Shown here one piece after another: positions 25,501-33,794 of a stretch of 64,000 nt of DNA (position 1 is its first letter; the number at the start of each line of letters is the position of its first letter). Origin of the DNA: Wenjunlia vitaminophila DSM 41686 (lineage in GTDB: Bacteria > Actinomycetota > Actinomycetes > Streptomycetales > Streptomycetaceae); contig NZ_KB904635.1 in NCBI RefSeq assembly GCF_000380165.1, positions 1 through 64,000 on the forward strand, written 5' to 3'. Under the pieces are notes generated by a model. The model made no database searches and was not told the DNA's origin. It was given only the letters and a program-made list of their open reading frames with translations. The translations under genes were made by a program, and so were the position numbers.

Positions 25501-26679
25501 TCAGTAGACGGGCTTCTCCGGCTCGATCTGGTTGACCCAACCGATCACACCGCCGCCGAGGTGCACGGCGTCGGAGAAGCCCGCGGACTTCAGCACCGCG
25601 AGCACCTCCGCCGAACGCACCCCGGTCTTGCAGTGCAGGACGATCTTCTTGTCCTGGGGCAGCCCCTGGAGGGCGTTACCCATCAGGAACTCGTCCTTCG
25701 GGACCAGCCGGGCGCCCGGGATGCTGACGATCTCGTACTCGTTGGGCTCGCGGACGTCGATGATGTCCACGTTCTCCCCGGTGTCCAGCCACTCCTTGAG
25801 CTGTCGCGGGGTGATGGTGGCGTCCCGGGCGGCCTCCTGGGCCTCCTCGGAGACCACCCCGCAGAACGCCTCGTAGTCGATCAGCTCGGTGACGCTGGGG
25901 TTCTTGCCGCAGACCGCGCACTCGGGGTCCTTGCGGACCTTGACCTGGCGGTAGGTCATCTCCAGGGCGTCGTAGATCATCAACCGGCCGACCAGGGGCT
26001 CTCCGGTGCCGGTGAGGACCTTGATCGCCTCGGTCACCTGGATGGACCCGACGGATGCGCACAGCACGCCGAGCACTCCGCCCTCGGCGCAGGACGGGAC
26101 CATGCCGGGCGGCGGGGGCTCGGGGTACAGGCAGCGGTAGCACGGGCCGTGCTCGGACCAGAACACGCTGGCCTGCCCGTCGAAACGGTAGATCGAACCC
26201 CAGACGTACGGCTTGTTCAGCAGGACGCAGGCGTCGTTGACCAGGTAGCGGGTGGCGAAGTTGTCGGTGCCGTCCACGATCAGGTCGTAGCCGGCGAAGA
26301 TCTCCATGACGTTGGAGCTGTCCAGCCGCTCCTGGTGCAGGATGACCCGGGTGTAAGGGTTGATCTCCTGCACCGAGTCCCGGGCGGACTCGGCCTTGGA
26401 GCGGCCCACGTCGGACTGGCCGTGGATGACCTGACGTTGCAGGTTCGACTCGTCGACCTCGTCGAACTCCACGATGCCCAGCGTGCCCACGCCGGCTGCG
26501 GCCAGGTACAGCAGGGCGGGCGAGCCGAGGCCGCCGGCACCGACGCAGAGGACCTTGGCGTTCTTCAGGCGCTTCTGGCCGGCCATCCCGACGTCCGGGA
26601 TGATCAGATGACGTGAGTACCGACGGACCTCGTCGACGGTGAGCTCGGCTGCCGGCTCGACCAGAGGTGGCAACGACAC
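25501..26679 (-). CDS. moeZ: MoeZ adenylyltransferase/sulfurtransferase
   Basis: A 392-aa protein with an E1-like N-terminal domain (nucleotide loop 'GAGGLGS' at 47-53, zinc cysteines C180, C183, C254, C257) and a C-terminal rhodanese domain (about 290-392, persulfide Cys350 in 'HCKTGVRS'). MoeZ adenylates and sulfurates small sulfur-carrier proteins (MoaD, CysO, ThiS types) for molybdopterin, cysteine and thiamine pathways. The GTG at 26679 has GGAG 8 bases upstream and gives the exact family length. A SigR-like promoter lies about 45 bases upstream, linking it to thiol stress. Confidence 0.95.
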   Translation of the reverse strand: MSLPPLVEPAAELTVDEVRRYSRHLIIPDVGMAGQKRLKNAKVLCVGAGGLGSPALLYLAAAGVGTLGIVEFDEVDESNLQRQVIHGQSDVGRSKAESARDSVQEINPYTRVILHQERLDSSNVMEIFAGYDLIVDGTDNFATRYLVNDACVLLNKPYVWGSIYRFDGQASVFWSEHGPCYRCLYPEPPPPGMVPSCAEGGVLGVLCASVGSIQVTEAIKVLTGTGEPLVGRLMIYDALEMTYRQVKVRKDPECAVCGKNPSVTELIDYEAFCGVVSEEAQEAARDATITPRQLKEWLDTGENVDIIDVREPNEYEIVSIPGARLVPKDEFLMGNALQGLPQDKKIVLHCKTGVRSAEVLAVLKSAGFSDAVHLGGGVIGWVNQIEPEKPVY

Positions 26680-26721
26680 GGGGACTCCGTTGGTCGATGG
26701 AAAAACGGTGGTTCTCCCGGT

Positions 26722-26747
26722 AACACTGCCACGGCCGCCGCCATTCC
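26722..26747 (-). promoter_or_regulatory. SigR/SigH-type promoter upstream of moeZ
   Basis: On the minus strand GGAAT (26743-26747), exactly 18 bases, then GTT (26722-26724). Predicted transcription starts near 26715, giving a leader of about 35 bases before the moeZ GTG. Confidence 0.75.
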
Positions 26748-26836
26748 GAGACTGCGGGTCCACGCTCCGAGACGCGGGCCGCCACGGCGCAGCCGGCGGC
26801 GCCCCGCCATGACCGGGGCCCGCCCGACGCCGCGGC

Positions 26837-28048
26837 TCAGACCCGGCAGGCCGCCTCCATCCACACATCGGCGAGGGACTCCTCCAGGGCGATCCTGGCC
26901 CTCCAGCCGAGCCGGTCCCGTGCGGTACGCACGTCGGCCTGCTGCCAGGCCCCGCAGCCGTCGGAGGGGTAGGGCCCGCTCGTCGCGCCCGGACAGGGGC
27001 GCCCGGCCTGGGCGCCGGAGTCCCCTCCTTCCCGGGCCGGCGTCCCCGGTGCGCCGGGGACGCGCACCACGCCGGCCCGCCCCTCGGGAAGCCTCCCCTC
27101 GCCGACCTGCGCCGGCAGGTCCCGTCGGGTGGCTGAGCGGATGCCCAGGTCGTGGCCGCGCGGGTCCTTGGCGAGCGGGTGGCGGCCGGGGTCCCCGGGC
27201 CCGCGCGGACCGCCGGGCAGGTGGTGGCGGCCCGGCTCGGCGGCACGCAGCTCCCTGCCCGCGGCGGGCCTGGGGAGCACGGACAGCTCGCCCGGGTCGT
27301 CCAGCTCCAGGAGCTGACCGCTGAACCCGGCGGCGCGGGCCAGGGCCGCCGCGGCGTCCCGCAGCCGCACCGCGTGCCCGGTGCCGATGTTGACCACGCC
27401 CTGGGCGGCGGACAGTGAGGCCGCGTGCACGGCCCGGGCCACGTCCCGCACGTCCACGAAGTCGCGCAGCGCGGAGAGGCCGCCGATCCGCACCTCGGAG
27501 TCCCCCGCCTGCATGGCCCGGCGCAGCGCGTCCGCGATCCGGCCCAGCGGTGACCCCAGCGGCGTGCCGGGGCCCACGGGGGTGAACACCCGCAGCACCA
27601 CGGCGTCGAGGCCGGAGCCGAGGACCAGTTCGCTGGCGGCCAGCTTGCTCACCCCGTAGGCGCCGTTGGGGCGGGGCAGCGCCTCCTCCCCGGTGGACGA
27701 GCCCACCGGGGAGGGGCCGTACTCGGCGGCCGAACCGATCTGCACCAGCCGCGCGGTGCAGGTGCTGCGGCGCACCGCCTCGCAGACGGTGGCGACGGCG
27801 ACCGTGTTGGCCCGGACCAGGTCGCGTGCGCTCCCGACGGTGGCACCGGCGCAATTGATCACGACCCCGGGCTGGATCGCGTCCAGGAAGCGGGCCAGCG
27901 CCCCCGGGCTGCCGGTGGACAGGTCGAATCGCACGTCCGCGCTGTCCCTGCGGCCGAGCGCGGTGAGCTGGACGGCCGGATCGGCGAGTAGGCGGTCGGT
28001 GACATGCCGGCCGAGGAATCCATCCGCTCCGAGCAGCAGCACCCTCAT
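26837..28048 (-). CDS. NAD-dependent epimerase/dehydratase (extended SDR) with low-complexity insert
   Basis: A 403-aa extended short-chain dehydrogenase-like protein. The nucleotide motif is 'LLGADGFLGRHV' (4-15), and the catalytic Tyr/Lys sit in 'YGVSK'. 'VFTPVGPGTP' and 'RDFVDVRDVARA' follow. Between about 270 and 370 it carries a Gly/Pro/Arg-rich insert with no family counterpart. The expected C-terminal end then resumes ('RTARDRLGWRARIALEESL'). The ATG has GGAGG 7 bases upstream. Substrate unknown; a nucleotide sugar is typical. Its stop lies 158 bases before the moeZ start, and the moeZ promoter sits in that gap. Confidence 0.8.
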   Translation of the reverse strand: MRVLLLGADGFLGRHVTDRLLADPAVQLTALGRRDSADVRFDLSTGSPGALARFLDAIQPGVVINCAGATVGSARDLVRANTVAVATVCEAVRRSTCTARLVQIGSAAEYGPSPVGSSTGEEALPRPNGAYGVSKLAASELVLGSGLDAVVLRVFTPVGPGTPLGSPLGRIADALRRAMQAGDSEVRIGGLSALRDFVDVRDVARAVHAASLSAAQGVVNIGTGHAVRLRDAAAALARAAGFSGQLLELDDPGELSVLPRPAAGRELRAAEPGRHHLPGGPRGPGDPGRHPLAKDPRGHDLGIRSATRRDLPAQVGEGRLPEGRAGVVRVPGAPGTPAREGGDSGAQAGRPCPGATSGPYPSDGCGAWQQADVRTARDRLGWRARIALEESLADVWMEAACRV

Positions 28049-28105
28049 CAGGCACCTCCGGGGTGGTTCATGGGTGGCGTTTTCCTAACCTCGTGACGTC
28101 GTGTC

Positions 28106-28162
28106 GTACCGGGCAGGCTCTGTGGTACCGGGCAAGCTCTGTAGTACCGGGCAAGCCCTGGT
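28106..28162. repeat. Three 19-bp direct repeats (GTACCGGGCAAGCTCTGTR)
   Basis: GTACCGGGCA begins at 28106, 28125 and 28144, an exact 19-bp period, with few differences between copies. They lie 58-114 bases upstream of the epimerase start. Iteron-like spacing suggests binding sites for a regulator on one side of the helix. The rest of 28049-28383 holds a perfect inverted repeat (listed separately) and no gene. Confidence 0.75.
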
Positions 28163-28273
28163 GCCACGGAGCGCACTCGCAGGGCAACGATGTGTAGTCG
28201 CCGCGGGGCGCACGGCGGCCTCCTGGCGACGACCCGACGGGCGGCTCCTCCACGACGTTAGGGCCGAACGCCG

Positions 28274-28305
28274 ATGGCGTGATGGACGGTTGTCCATCAC
28301 GCCAT
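28274..28305. promoter_or_regulatory. Perfect 14-bp inverted repeat
   Basis: ATGGCGTGATGGAC (28274-28287) and its exact complement (28292-28305) are separated by 4 bases. It sits 79 bases past the DUF3152 stop and upstream of the epimerase. It may be a terminator lacking a U-tract or an operator. Confidence 0.6.
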
Positions 28306-28383
28306 CACAAGGGGTGAAACGCCGTAACCTTTCCTGGCTACCTATCGTTAGTGCATTCCGCCAAAACTTCACTCACCCGGGTG

Positions 28384-29763
28384 TCACTCCTTCGGATACG
28401 GCCACGGGTTGGGCTTGCACGTGACGTCGCCGGTGCTGAGGAACTTGGTCTGCTGCATCATCACCGGGGCCAGCGCCCCGTCGCTCGGGCAGCCGAGATG
28501 ACCGAAGCCGAGCCGGTGCCCCACCTCATGGTTGATCAGCATCTGCCGGTAGCCGAGCATGTCGTCCCCGAAGGTGCTGGCGCCCTTGGCCCACCGGTAC
28601 GCGTTGATCATCACCCGCTCGGTGCTCGCCGAGTCGCAACTCACCTTGTCGATGCTGGTGTCGAGCCCGGACATGGCGCACCACCGGTCGGTGGTGGCCG
28701 GGCTCGCCAGGGTGATCACGAACTCCGTCGGCCCGGAGGAGACCCTCTCGAACGTCATCTCACCGCCGTGGCTCCAACTGCGCCGGTCGTTGAGCGTCTC
28801 CTGGACCAGCTCGGCGAAGAGCTCACCGTCGAGCGGCAGTCCCTTCTCCACGTCCACCCGGTACCGGTGCTTCGTGCCCTGGCCTGGTGCCTTGGCCGTC
28901 CCGGACACGGTGGTGAACTCCCCGCGGAGCGAGAGGTCGGTGGGGAGGTGGAACCTGCGGGAGAGGCGCTGGTGCAGGGTGAGCGGCTGGGCGGACCCGT
29001 TCTTGCCCTTGTCGTCCCCGGAGACGCGCTCCGTCTGCCGGCCGGAGCGGGAGGCGGCCGGGTCGTCCCGCCGGGTGTCACCGGTGGTCCTGGACTCCTG
29101 GTCCGGCGCCTCCGACACCTGGCCGGCCACGCTCACCGCGAGCACCGCGAGGACCGCGACCGCGACCAGGCCGGTGACCGTCCTGGCCGGCGAGGAACGG
29201 CGGGCGCCCCCTTTGGAGCGAACCTGCCTGGGACCACGGGGAGCTGACGCCCCGGCACCGCGCTCCGCCACCGGGCCGGCGATCCCGGCACCGCGCACCG
29301 TGGGTCCGCCGGGCGCCGGCGCCCCGGACTCCGGCCCACCGGGCGCCGGGGGACGACCAGGTGCGCCCCGACCGTCGGGGACGGAACCACCGACCCGGGC
29401 GGGGCCGGCGTCGAACGCCTCCACGTCCTCCGGGCGCGGCCCCGGAGGGGCGCCCCGGTGCCGGGCGTCCAGCGAGGTGTGCCAGGAGTCCCACTGCCCC
29501 GCTCCCCGGGGTGCCGCACCCTGCGCGGCCCCTGGCCCCGGCGCCGGGGCCCACACCGCGGCGCCGAAGGGCGGCTCGGGGTGCTGGGGGTGGTCCTGCC
29601 CGTAGTTGGGGTCCCGGGCGTGGAGGTGCTCGCCTGTTCTCCCCTGGGACGCGGCGTGGTCGACCGGTCCGGACCCAGGTACCTGCGGGGTGCGTGGGGC
29701 CGTCTGCTCGGCGCGGTGTGCCCGCTCGCCTCGCCCACGGCCGGGAGCCTTGTGACGTCCCAC
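28384..29763 (-). CDS. DUF3152 membrane-anchored protein with metzincin-like zinc motif
   Basis: A 459-aa protein. A long Pro/Gly/Ala-rich cytoplasmic part (about 1-200) precedes one membrane segment ('VTGLVAVAVLAVLAVSV'). An extracytoplasmic DUF3152 domain follows, with 'HEVGHRLGFGH' at 412-422. HExxHxxGxxH is the three-histidine zinc site of metzincin proteases, which suggests an active peptidase. The GTG at 29763 was chosen because GAGGAC lies 11 bases upstream and the codons before it are not biased. The preceding hydrolase gene ends 10 bases upstream, so the two are co-transcribed. The order next to moeZ matches Rv3207c. Confidence 0.8.
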   Translation of the reverse strand: MGRHKAPGRGRGERAHRAEQTAPRTPQVPGSGPVDHAASQGRTGEHLHARDPNYGQDHPQHPEPPFGAAVWAPAPGPGAAQGAAPRGAGQWDSWHTSLDARHRGAPPGPRPEDVEAFDAGPARVGGSVPDGRGAPGRPPAPGGPESGAPAPGGPTVRGAGIAGPVAERGAGASAPRGPRQVRSKGGARRSSPARTVTGLVAVAVLAVLAVSVAGQVSEAPDQESRTTGDTRRDDPAASRSGRQTERVSGDDKGKNGSAQPLTLHQRLSRRFHLPTDLSLRGEFTTVSGTAKAPGQGTKHRYRVDVEKGLPLDGELFAELVQETLNDRRSWSHGGEMTFERVSSGPTEFVITLASPATTDRWCAMSGLDTSIDKVSCDSASTERVMINAYRWAKGASTFGDDMLGYRQMLINHEVGHRLGFGHLGCPSDGALAPVMMQQTKFLSTGDVTCKPNPWPYPKE

Positions 29764-29773
29764 AGCGCTGTCC

Positions 29774-30877
29774 TCAACTCCTGCCCGAACTCGGTTTGTT
29801 CTGCCGCGTCCGAAGCAGCTCCCGGAAGCCCCGGGAGACTGCCTCGGGGTGTTCCAACATCGCCACGTGCCCGGAATCCGGCAGGACCAGCAACCGCGCA
29901 TCACTGAACGCGGCACAGGCGCGCCGCGCCATCCGATATGCCACCAGTTTGTCACGAACTCCATAAACCAGGAGAACTGGCACGTTCACTCGTTCCGCTT
30001 GTCGCCACAACGACCGCGCCCCGCCAGTGGTGTAGGTGACCACGATTCCTCGCAGAGCCCGTGTCATGGCGTCCCAGGAGTACGGGAGCGCGCTCCAGGA
30101 CCTGTACTCCTCGGCCGCGGCGGCCAGCGCCTGCTCACTCACCCGGGACGGATCGCCGTAGCAGGTCCGGACGGTGAGCCTGACCCTTCGTTCCGGCGTC
30201 CAACCCCGGGTCGCCCTGGCGAAGAGGGCGGGTACCCCGGGTACGGAAACCAGTGCCGTGGGCAGTGCGGTGTGCTGCGGGGGCAACTCGGGCAATGCGG
30301 GCGAGACCAGGGTGAGGGTACGGACCAGGTCGGGACGGAGGGCGGCGACACGAACGGAGACTGCTCCACCGAGCGAGTTCCCGAACAGGTGAACTGGGCC
30401 TCGTCCGGACGACTCGAGCCGGCGGATCACCGTGCGGGCGAGGGCGTCGTTCGAGTAGTCACCGTCGTCCGGCGGCGGGGAGTGGCCGAAACCCGGCAGG
30501 TCCAGCGCCTCCGCGTGCACGGCGTCGGCGAGCAGTCGCATCAGCGGCACCCAGTTCAGTGAGGAGCCGCCGAGTCCGTGCACCAGCACCGCGGGTGGCA
30601 GCCCCTCGCGGAGCGGAGGCTGCCGGCGCACCGCGAGGGTGAACCCCGGGAACGACTCGAGCACCACGGGCAACTCGTCCGGTGCACCACCGGGCGCGTC
30701 CGGCCCCGCGGCGTCGGCCCGGTCCACAACGGCATCCCGACCGAGGCCGGTTCCCGGCTCCACCGCGGGCACCGGGTCCGTGACGGGCCCCAACCGGACC
30801 CCGGGTCCCCCGCCAGGCGTCTCGTGCTCGTCGGCGCGGGCGTCGTCCACGGGTCCGACGGAAGCCATGGTCGCCAC
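29774..30877 (-). CDS. Alpha/beta hydrolase
   Basis: A 367-aa alpha/beta hydrolase with a disordered N-terminal extension of about 70 residues. The oxyanion region is 'VLVHGLGGSS' (98-106), the nucleophile elbow 'GNSLGG' (Ser168), the acid probably the Asp of 'YGVRDKL', and the base the His of 'DSGHVAML'. No signal peptide is evident. The substrate is not predictable; lipids or esters are typical. The GTG at 30877 has GGAGG 3 bases upstream. The ATG three codons later has better spacing, so the true start is one of the two. It is first in a two-gene unit with the DUF3152 gene. Confidence 0.85.
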   Translation of the reverse strand: MATMASVGPVDDARADEHETPGGGPGVRLGPVTDPVPAVEPGTGLGRDAVVDRADAAGPDAPGGAPDELPVVLESFPGFTLAVRRQPPLREGLPPAVLVHGLGGSSLNWVPLMRLLADAVHAEALDLPGFGHSPPPDDGDYSNDALARTVIRRLESSGRGPVHLFGNSLGGAVSVRVAALRPDLVRTLTLVSPALPELPPQHTALPTALVSVPGVPALFARATRGWTPERRVRLTVRTCYGDPSRVSEQALAAAAEEYRSWSALPYSWDAMTRALRGIVVTYTTGGARSLWRQAERVNVPVLLVYGVRDKLVAYRMARRACAAFSDARLLVLPDSGHVAMLEHPEAVSRGFRELLRTRQNKPSSGRS

Positions 30878-31128
30878 TTACCTCCTGCCGCCGTCTTGAG
30901 GGCATCGCCACGAACGGTGACGTCCGCTTGCTCGCGCCGTGCACACCGCGAGGATAGTGTTACGAGACGATATACCTACCAGCTCGCGCGTCTGGCACAG
31001 CCGACGGGCACCCCCGTCGGCGTCCCGCGTTCCGGTGGTCGCGGGCGTCCTCGCGGCCCCAGGACCCGCGGGCCGTGAAACCGCCCCCGGCCGCCGCGGT
31101 CAACCGCGCCGCCACGGAAAGGAGCGTC

Positions 31129-31359
31129 ATGTCCGACCCCACCGAGCCCGACGAGCCCTTCGAGGCGGACCAGGAGACCGAGCCCGGCGAGAGCGACATC
31201 GAGGCGCCGGAGGCAGACGCCGCGGAGCAGCGCGCCGAGGTGCGCCAACACACGGACCACCTGCCTCCGAGCGACGAGCGGACCCCGGAGGCCGCCGAGG
31301 CGGACGCCCTTGACCAGCGGGCGGTGGTCGAGCTGGACGAGGACGACTACCGGGAATGA
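31129..31359 (+). CDS. Small acidic protein (DUF5709-like)
   Basis: A 76-aa, very acidic protein (about one third Asp/Glu), probably disordered. The C-terminal 'EADALDQRAVVELDEDDYRE' resembles the ending of actinobacterial DUF5709 proteins, an assignment made from memory. The ATG has AAAGGAG 5-8 bases upstream. Longer in-frame starts were rejected because they lack a ribosome site. It is divergent from the hydrolase and lies upstream of the TetR gene. Function unknown. Confidence 0.65.
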   Translation: MSDPTEPDEPFEADQETEPGESDIEAPEADAAEQRAEVRQHTDHLPPSDERTPEAAEADALDQRAVVELDEDDYRE

Positions 31360-31379
31360 CCGTGGGTGATTGTTGAGTT
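31353..31379 (+). promoter_or_regulatory. Possible SigR-type promoter with 19-base spacer before the TetR gene
   Basis: GGAAT (31353-31357), 19 bases, then GTT (31377-31379). It overlaps the end of the small acidic gene. The 19-base spacer is tolerated by SigR but less common, so this is weaker than the other boxes. Confidence 0.3.
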
Positions 31380-31491
31380 CCCACAAGTTCCAACGGGTGA
31401 GATTACGCGCTCGCGCGTCCCATGGGCGGGTTACTCAAAAGTACGATGGCGAGCGCACCACCTGGTAACACCGCAGAGACGAGGAGGCGGC

Positions 31492-32133
31492 GTGACGGCC
31501 ATCGAGGACACCGAGGCGCGCCCACGAGGCACCCGCCTGCCGCGCCGCGCCCGCCGCAACCAACTCCTCGGCGCGGCCCAGGAGGTCTTCGTCGCGCAGG
31601 GGTACCACGCGGCGGCCATGGACGACATCGCCGAGCGGGCCGGCGTCAGCAAGCCCGTGCTCTACCAGCACTTCCCCGGCAAGCTCGACCTGTACCTGGC
31701 GCTGCTCGACCAGCACTGCGACGCGCTGATCCAGGCCGTCCGGCGCGCGCTCGCGTCCACCACGGACAACAAGCAGCGGGTCGCGGCCACCATCAGCGCC
31801 TACTTCACCTACGTCGAGGACGAGGGCGGCGCCTTCCGACTGGTGTTCGAATCTGACCTGACCAACGAGCCGGCGGTCCGCGAGCGGGTTGACCGGGTCA
31901 GCCAGGAGTGCGCCGAGGCGGTCAGCCAGGTCATCGCCGAGGACACCGACCTGTCCGCCGAGGAGTCCATGCTGCTGGCCGTGGGCCTGTGCGGAATGGC
32001 GCAGATCACCGCCCGCTACTGGCTCTCCCGCGAGGGCAAGCTGCCCAGGGACGCCGCGGCCCGGCTCGTCTCCGGCCTGTCCTGGCGCGGCATCGCCGGC
32101 TTCCCGTTGCACGGCACGGAAGGGCACCACTGA
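31492..32133 (+). CDS. TetR/AcrR-family transcription regulator
   Basis: A 213-aa TetR regulator. The helix-turn-helix is 'HAAAMDDIAERAGVSKPVLY' (about 41-60), followed by 'QHFPGKLDLYLALLDQH'. The ligand domain is all helical. The GTG at 31492 has GAGGAGG 5 bases upstream. The orthologous position in M. tuberculosis (Rv3208) is also a TetR gene beside DUF3107. Ligand and target are unknown. With no divergent partner gene, autoregulation is the simplest guess. Confidence 0.9.
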   Translation: MTAIEDTEARPRGTRLPRRARRNQLLGAAQEVFVAQGYHAAAMDDIAERAGVSKPVLYQHFPGKLDLYLALLDQHCDALIQAVRRALASTTDNKQRVAATISAYFTYVEDEGGAFRLVFESDLTNEPAVRERVDRVSQECAEAVSQVIAEDTDLSAEESMLLAVGLCGMAQITARYWLSREGKLPRDAAARLVSGLSWRGIAGFPLHGTEGHH

Positions 32134-32254
32134 CCGGCGCCCGGGGGGTTCCTCCCGGTCCCGGAACCCGAGCCTGGGCCCTGCGCCGAGGAAGTAATCT
32201 TGGCCCGTACAACGCGCCTGGTGCGCGACCACTGACCGTCGGAAGGACATAGCA

Positions 32255-32482
32255 GTGGAGGTCAAGATCGGCGTGCAGCACGCACCCCGCGAGATCACCC
32301 TGGAGTGCGCGCAGTCAGTCGAGGAGGTCGAGCGGGCGGTCACCGAGGCCATCGGCGGCAAGGCCCAGGTGCTGTCCCTGATGGACGAGCACGGCCGCCG
32401 GGTGCTGGTTCCGGCCGACAAGCTCGCCTACGTCGAGATCGGCGAGCAGGCCGCGCGCAAGGTGGGTTTCGGCACGCTGTAG
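32255..32482 (+). CDS. DUF3107 family small protein
   Basis: A 75-aa protein matching the actinobacterial DUF3107 family (TB9.4, Rv3208A): 'VKIGVQHAPREITLE' at the start and 'KLAYVEIGEQAARKVGFG' at the end. GTG start with GGAAGGA 7 bases upstream. The function is unknown; it is conserved beside the TetR and DEAD-helicase genes. It lies 121 bases after the TetR stop. Confidence 0.85.
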   Translation: MEVKIGVQHAPREITLECAQSVEEVERAVTEAIGGKAQVLSLMDEHGRRVLVPADKLAYVEIGEQAARKVGFGTL

Positions 32483-32572
32483 TACCGCCGTGCGCGTCCG
32501 GTGGGACGGGCACGGTCCACCGCATCCGTCGCACGACCTTCGCACAGGCACCCTGTACGCGTGCGCCCCACG

Positions 32573-32612
32573 AATGGCACCCGATCCAGCGGAACCTGGA
32601 TCGGGTGCCATT
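32573..32612. terminator. Perfect 17-bp inverted repeat after the DUF3107 gene
   Basis: AATGGCACCCGATCCAG (32573-32589) is exactly repeated in inverse at 32596-32612 with a 6-base loop. It lies 91 bases past the DUF3107 stop. The following TCGATCATTTGG is only mildly U-rich. A terminator is most likely. Confidence 0.65.
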
Positions 32613-32754
32613 CGATCATTTGGCCGAAAATGACTCATGGCTGGAGACCGATCGGGGCGTAGGCGCCGCGGGGCCCGGGTAGTACGGCACCAAGCGATCA
32701 GAAGGTGCCCGCGCACACACCGTGCCGCGCCCGAGCCCGCGTGGGAGGGCCGCC

Positions 32755-33027
32755 ATGCTCTTGGAGACACTCGGCTTCGCCCTGGTGGGGGTGGCCGCCG
32801 CCTACGGGGCGATCCGCCTGCTCCCCCGGCGTCTGCCGTCCCTGCTGCTGGTCGCGACCACCGGCCTGATCGCCGCCCTGGTGGGCGGCTGGGTCACCCG
32901 CAGCGTGGTCGGTCCCGGCAACCAGGTGGTGACCGTACCGGTCGCCGCAGCCGTGTCGGTGGCCCTGATCACCGTGCTGATCTCCCCCAAGCCCCGGCCC
33001 AGACACGCGGCCTCCCGCCACGCCTGA
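32755..33027 (+). CDS. Small integral membrane protein
   Basis: A 90-aa protein with about three hydrophobic segments ('TLGFALVGVAAAYGAI', 'SLLLVATTGLIAALVGGWV', 'VPVAAAVSVALITVLI') and a short basic cytoplasmic tail. The ATG at 32755 has GGGAGGG 6 bases upstream, which favours it over the earlier ATG at 32722. I do not recognise the family. It converges on the ferritin-like gene. Confidence 0.65.
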   Translation: MLLETLGFALVGVAAAYGAIRLLPRRLPSLLLVATTGLIAALVGGWVTRSVVGPGNQVVTVPVAAAVSVALITVLISPKPRPRHAASRHA

Positions 33028-33074
33028 ACGGGGGCGCCCGGAACGGCGCCGGGACGCCGACCCCCCGTGAGTCC

Positions 33075-33794
33075 CTACGCGGCCAGTCCGAGCGCACCCA
33101 TCCGCCGGGTGTGCGCCTCGGTGATCCGGCTGAACATCCGACCCACCTCGGCGAGGTCGAACCCGTCGGCCACCCCGCCCACCAGCATGGTGGACAGCGC
33201 GTCACGCTCGGCCACCACCCGTTGGGCCTGGCTCAGCGCCTCTCCCATCAGCCGCCGCGCCCACAGCGCGAGCCGCCCACCAACCGACGGCTCGTCCTCG
33301 ATCGCCGCGCGGACCTTCTCCACCGCGAACGAGGCGTGCCCGGTGTCGTCGAGCACCGCGAGCACCAGGTTCCGGGTGTCGCTGTCCAGGCGGGTCGCCA
33401 CCTCCCGGTAGAAGTCGCTGGCGATGGCGTCCCCGACGTACGCCTTGACCAGCCCCTCGAGCCAGTCGGACGGCGCGGTGTGCCGGTGGAACGCCTCGAG
33501 CGCGGCAGCGAACGGCTTCATGGCCTCGGTGGGGTCCACCCCGACGGCCGCCAGCCGGTCCCTGAGCTGCTCGAAGTGGTGGAACTCGGCGGCGGCCATG
33601 GCGGCGAGCGCAGCCTTGTCCTCCAGGGTCGGCGCCAGCTTGGCGTCTTCGGCCAGACGCTCGAAAGCAGCCAGCTCGCCGTAGGCCAGCGCGCCCAGCA
33701 GGTCCACCACCGCTGCGCGGTACCTCGGGTCGCTGGCTGCCTGCTCCCAGTCCTGGGTGGTGATCGCGTCGGCGTTCTGTACGGGGGTGTCCAT
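33075..33794 (-). CDS. Ferritin-like fold protein (MiaE-like)
   Basis: A 239-aa four-helix-bundle protein with carboxylate/His pairs typical of diiron proteins ('ELAAFERLAED', 'EFHHFEQLRDRL', 'YREVATRLDSDTRNLVLAVLDDTGHASF'). The closest recognised group is the actinobacterial ferritin-like/MiaE-like family (Rv3210c position). A hydroxylase or oxidase using a diiron centre is plausible but unproven. ATG at 33794; an in-frame ATG three codons earlier is possible. It is divergent from the DEAD-box helicase gene. Confidence 0.75.
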   Translation of the reverse strand: MDTPVQNADAITTQDWEQAASDPRYRAAVVDLLGALAYGELAAFERLAEDAKLAPTLEDKAALAAMAAAEFHHFEQLRDRLAAVGVDPTEAMKPFAAALEAFHRHTAPSDWLEGLVKAYVGDAIASDFYREVATRLDSDTRNLVLAVLDDTGHASFAVEKVRAAIEDEPSVGGRLALWARRLMGEALSQAQRVVAERDALSTMLVGGVADGFDLAEVGRMFSRITEAHTRRMGALGLAA

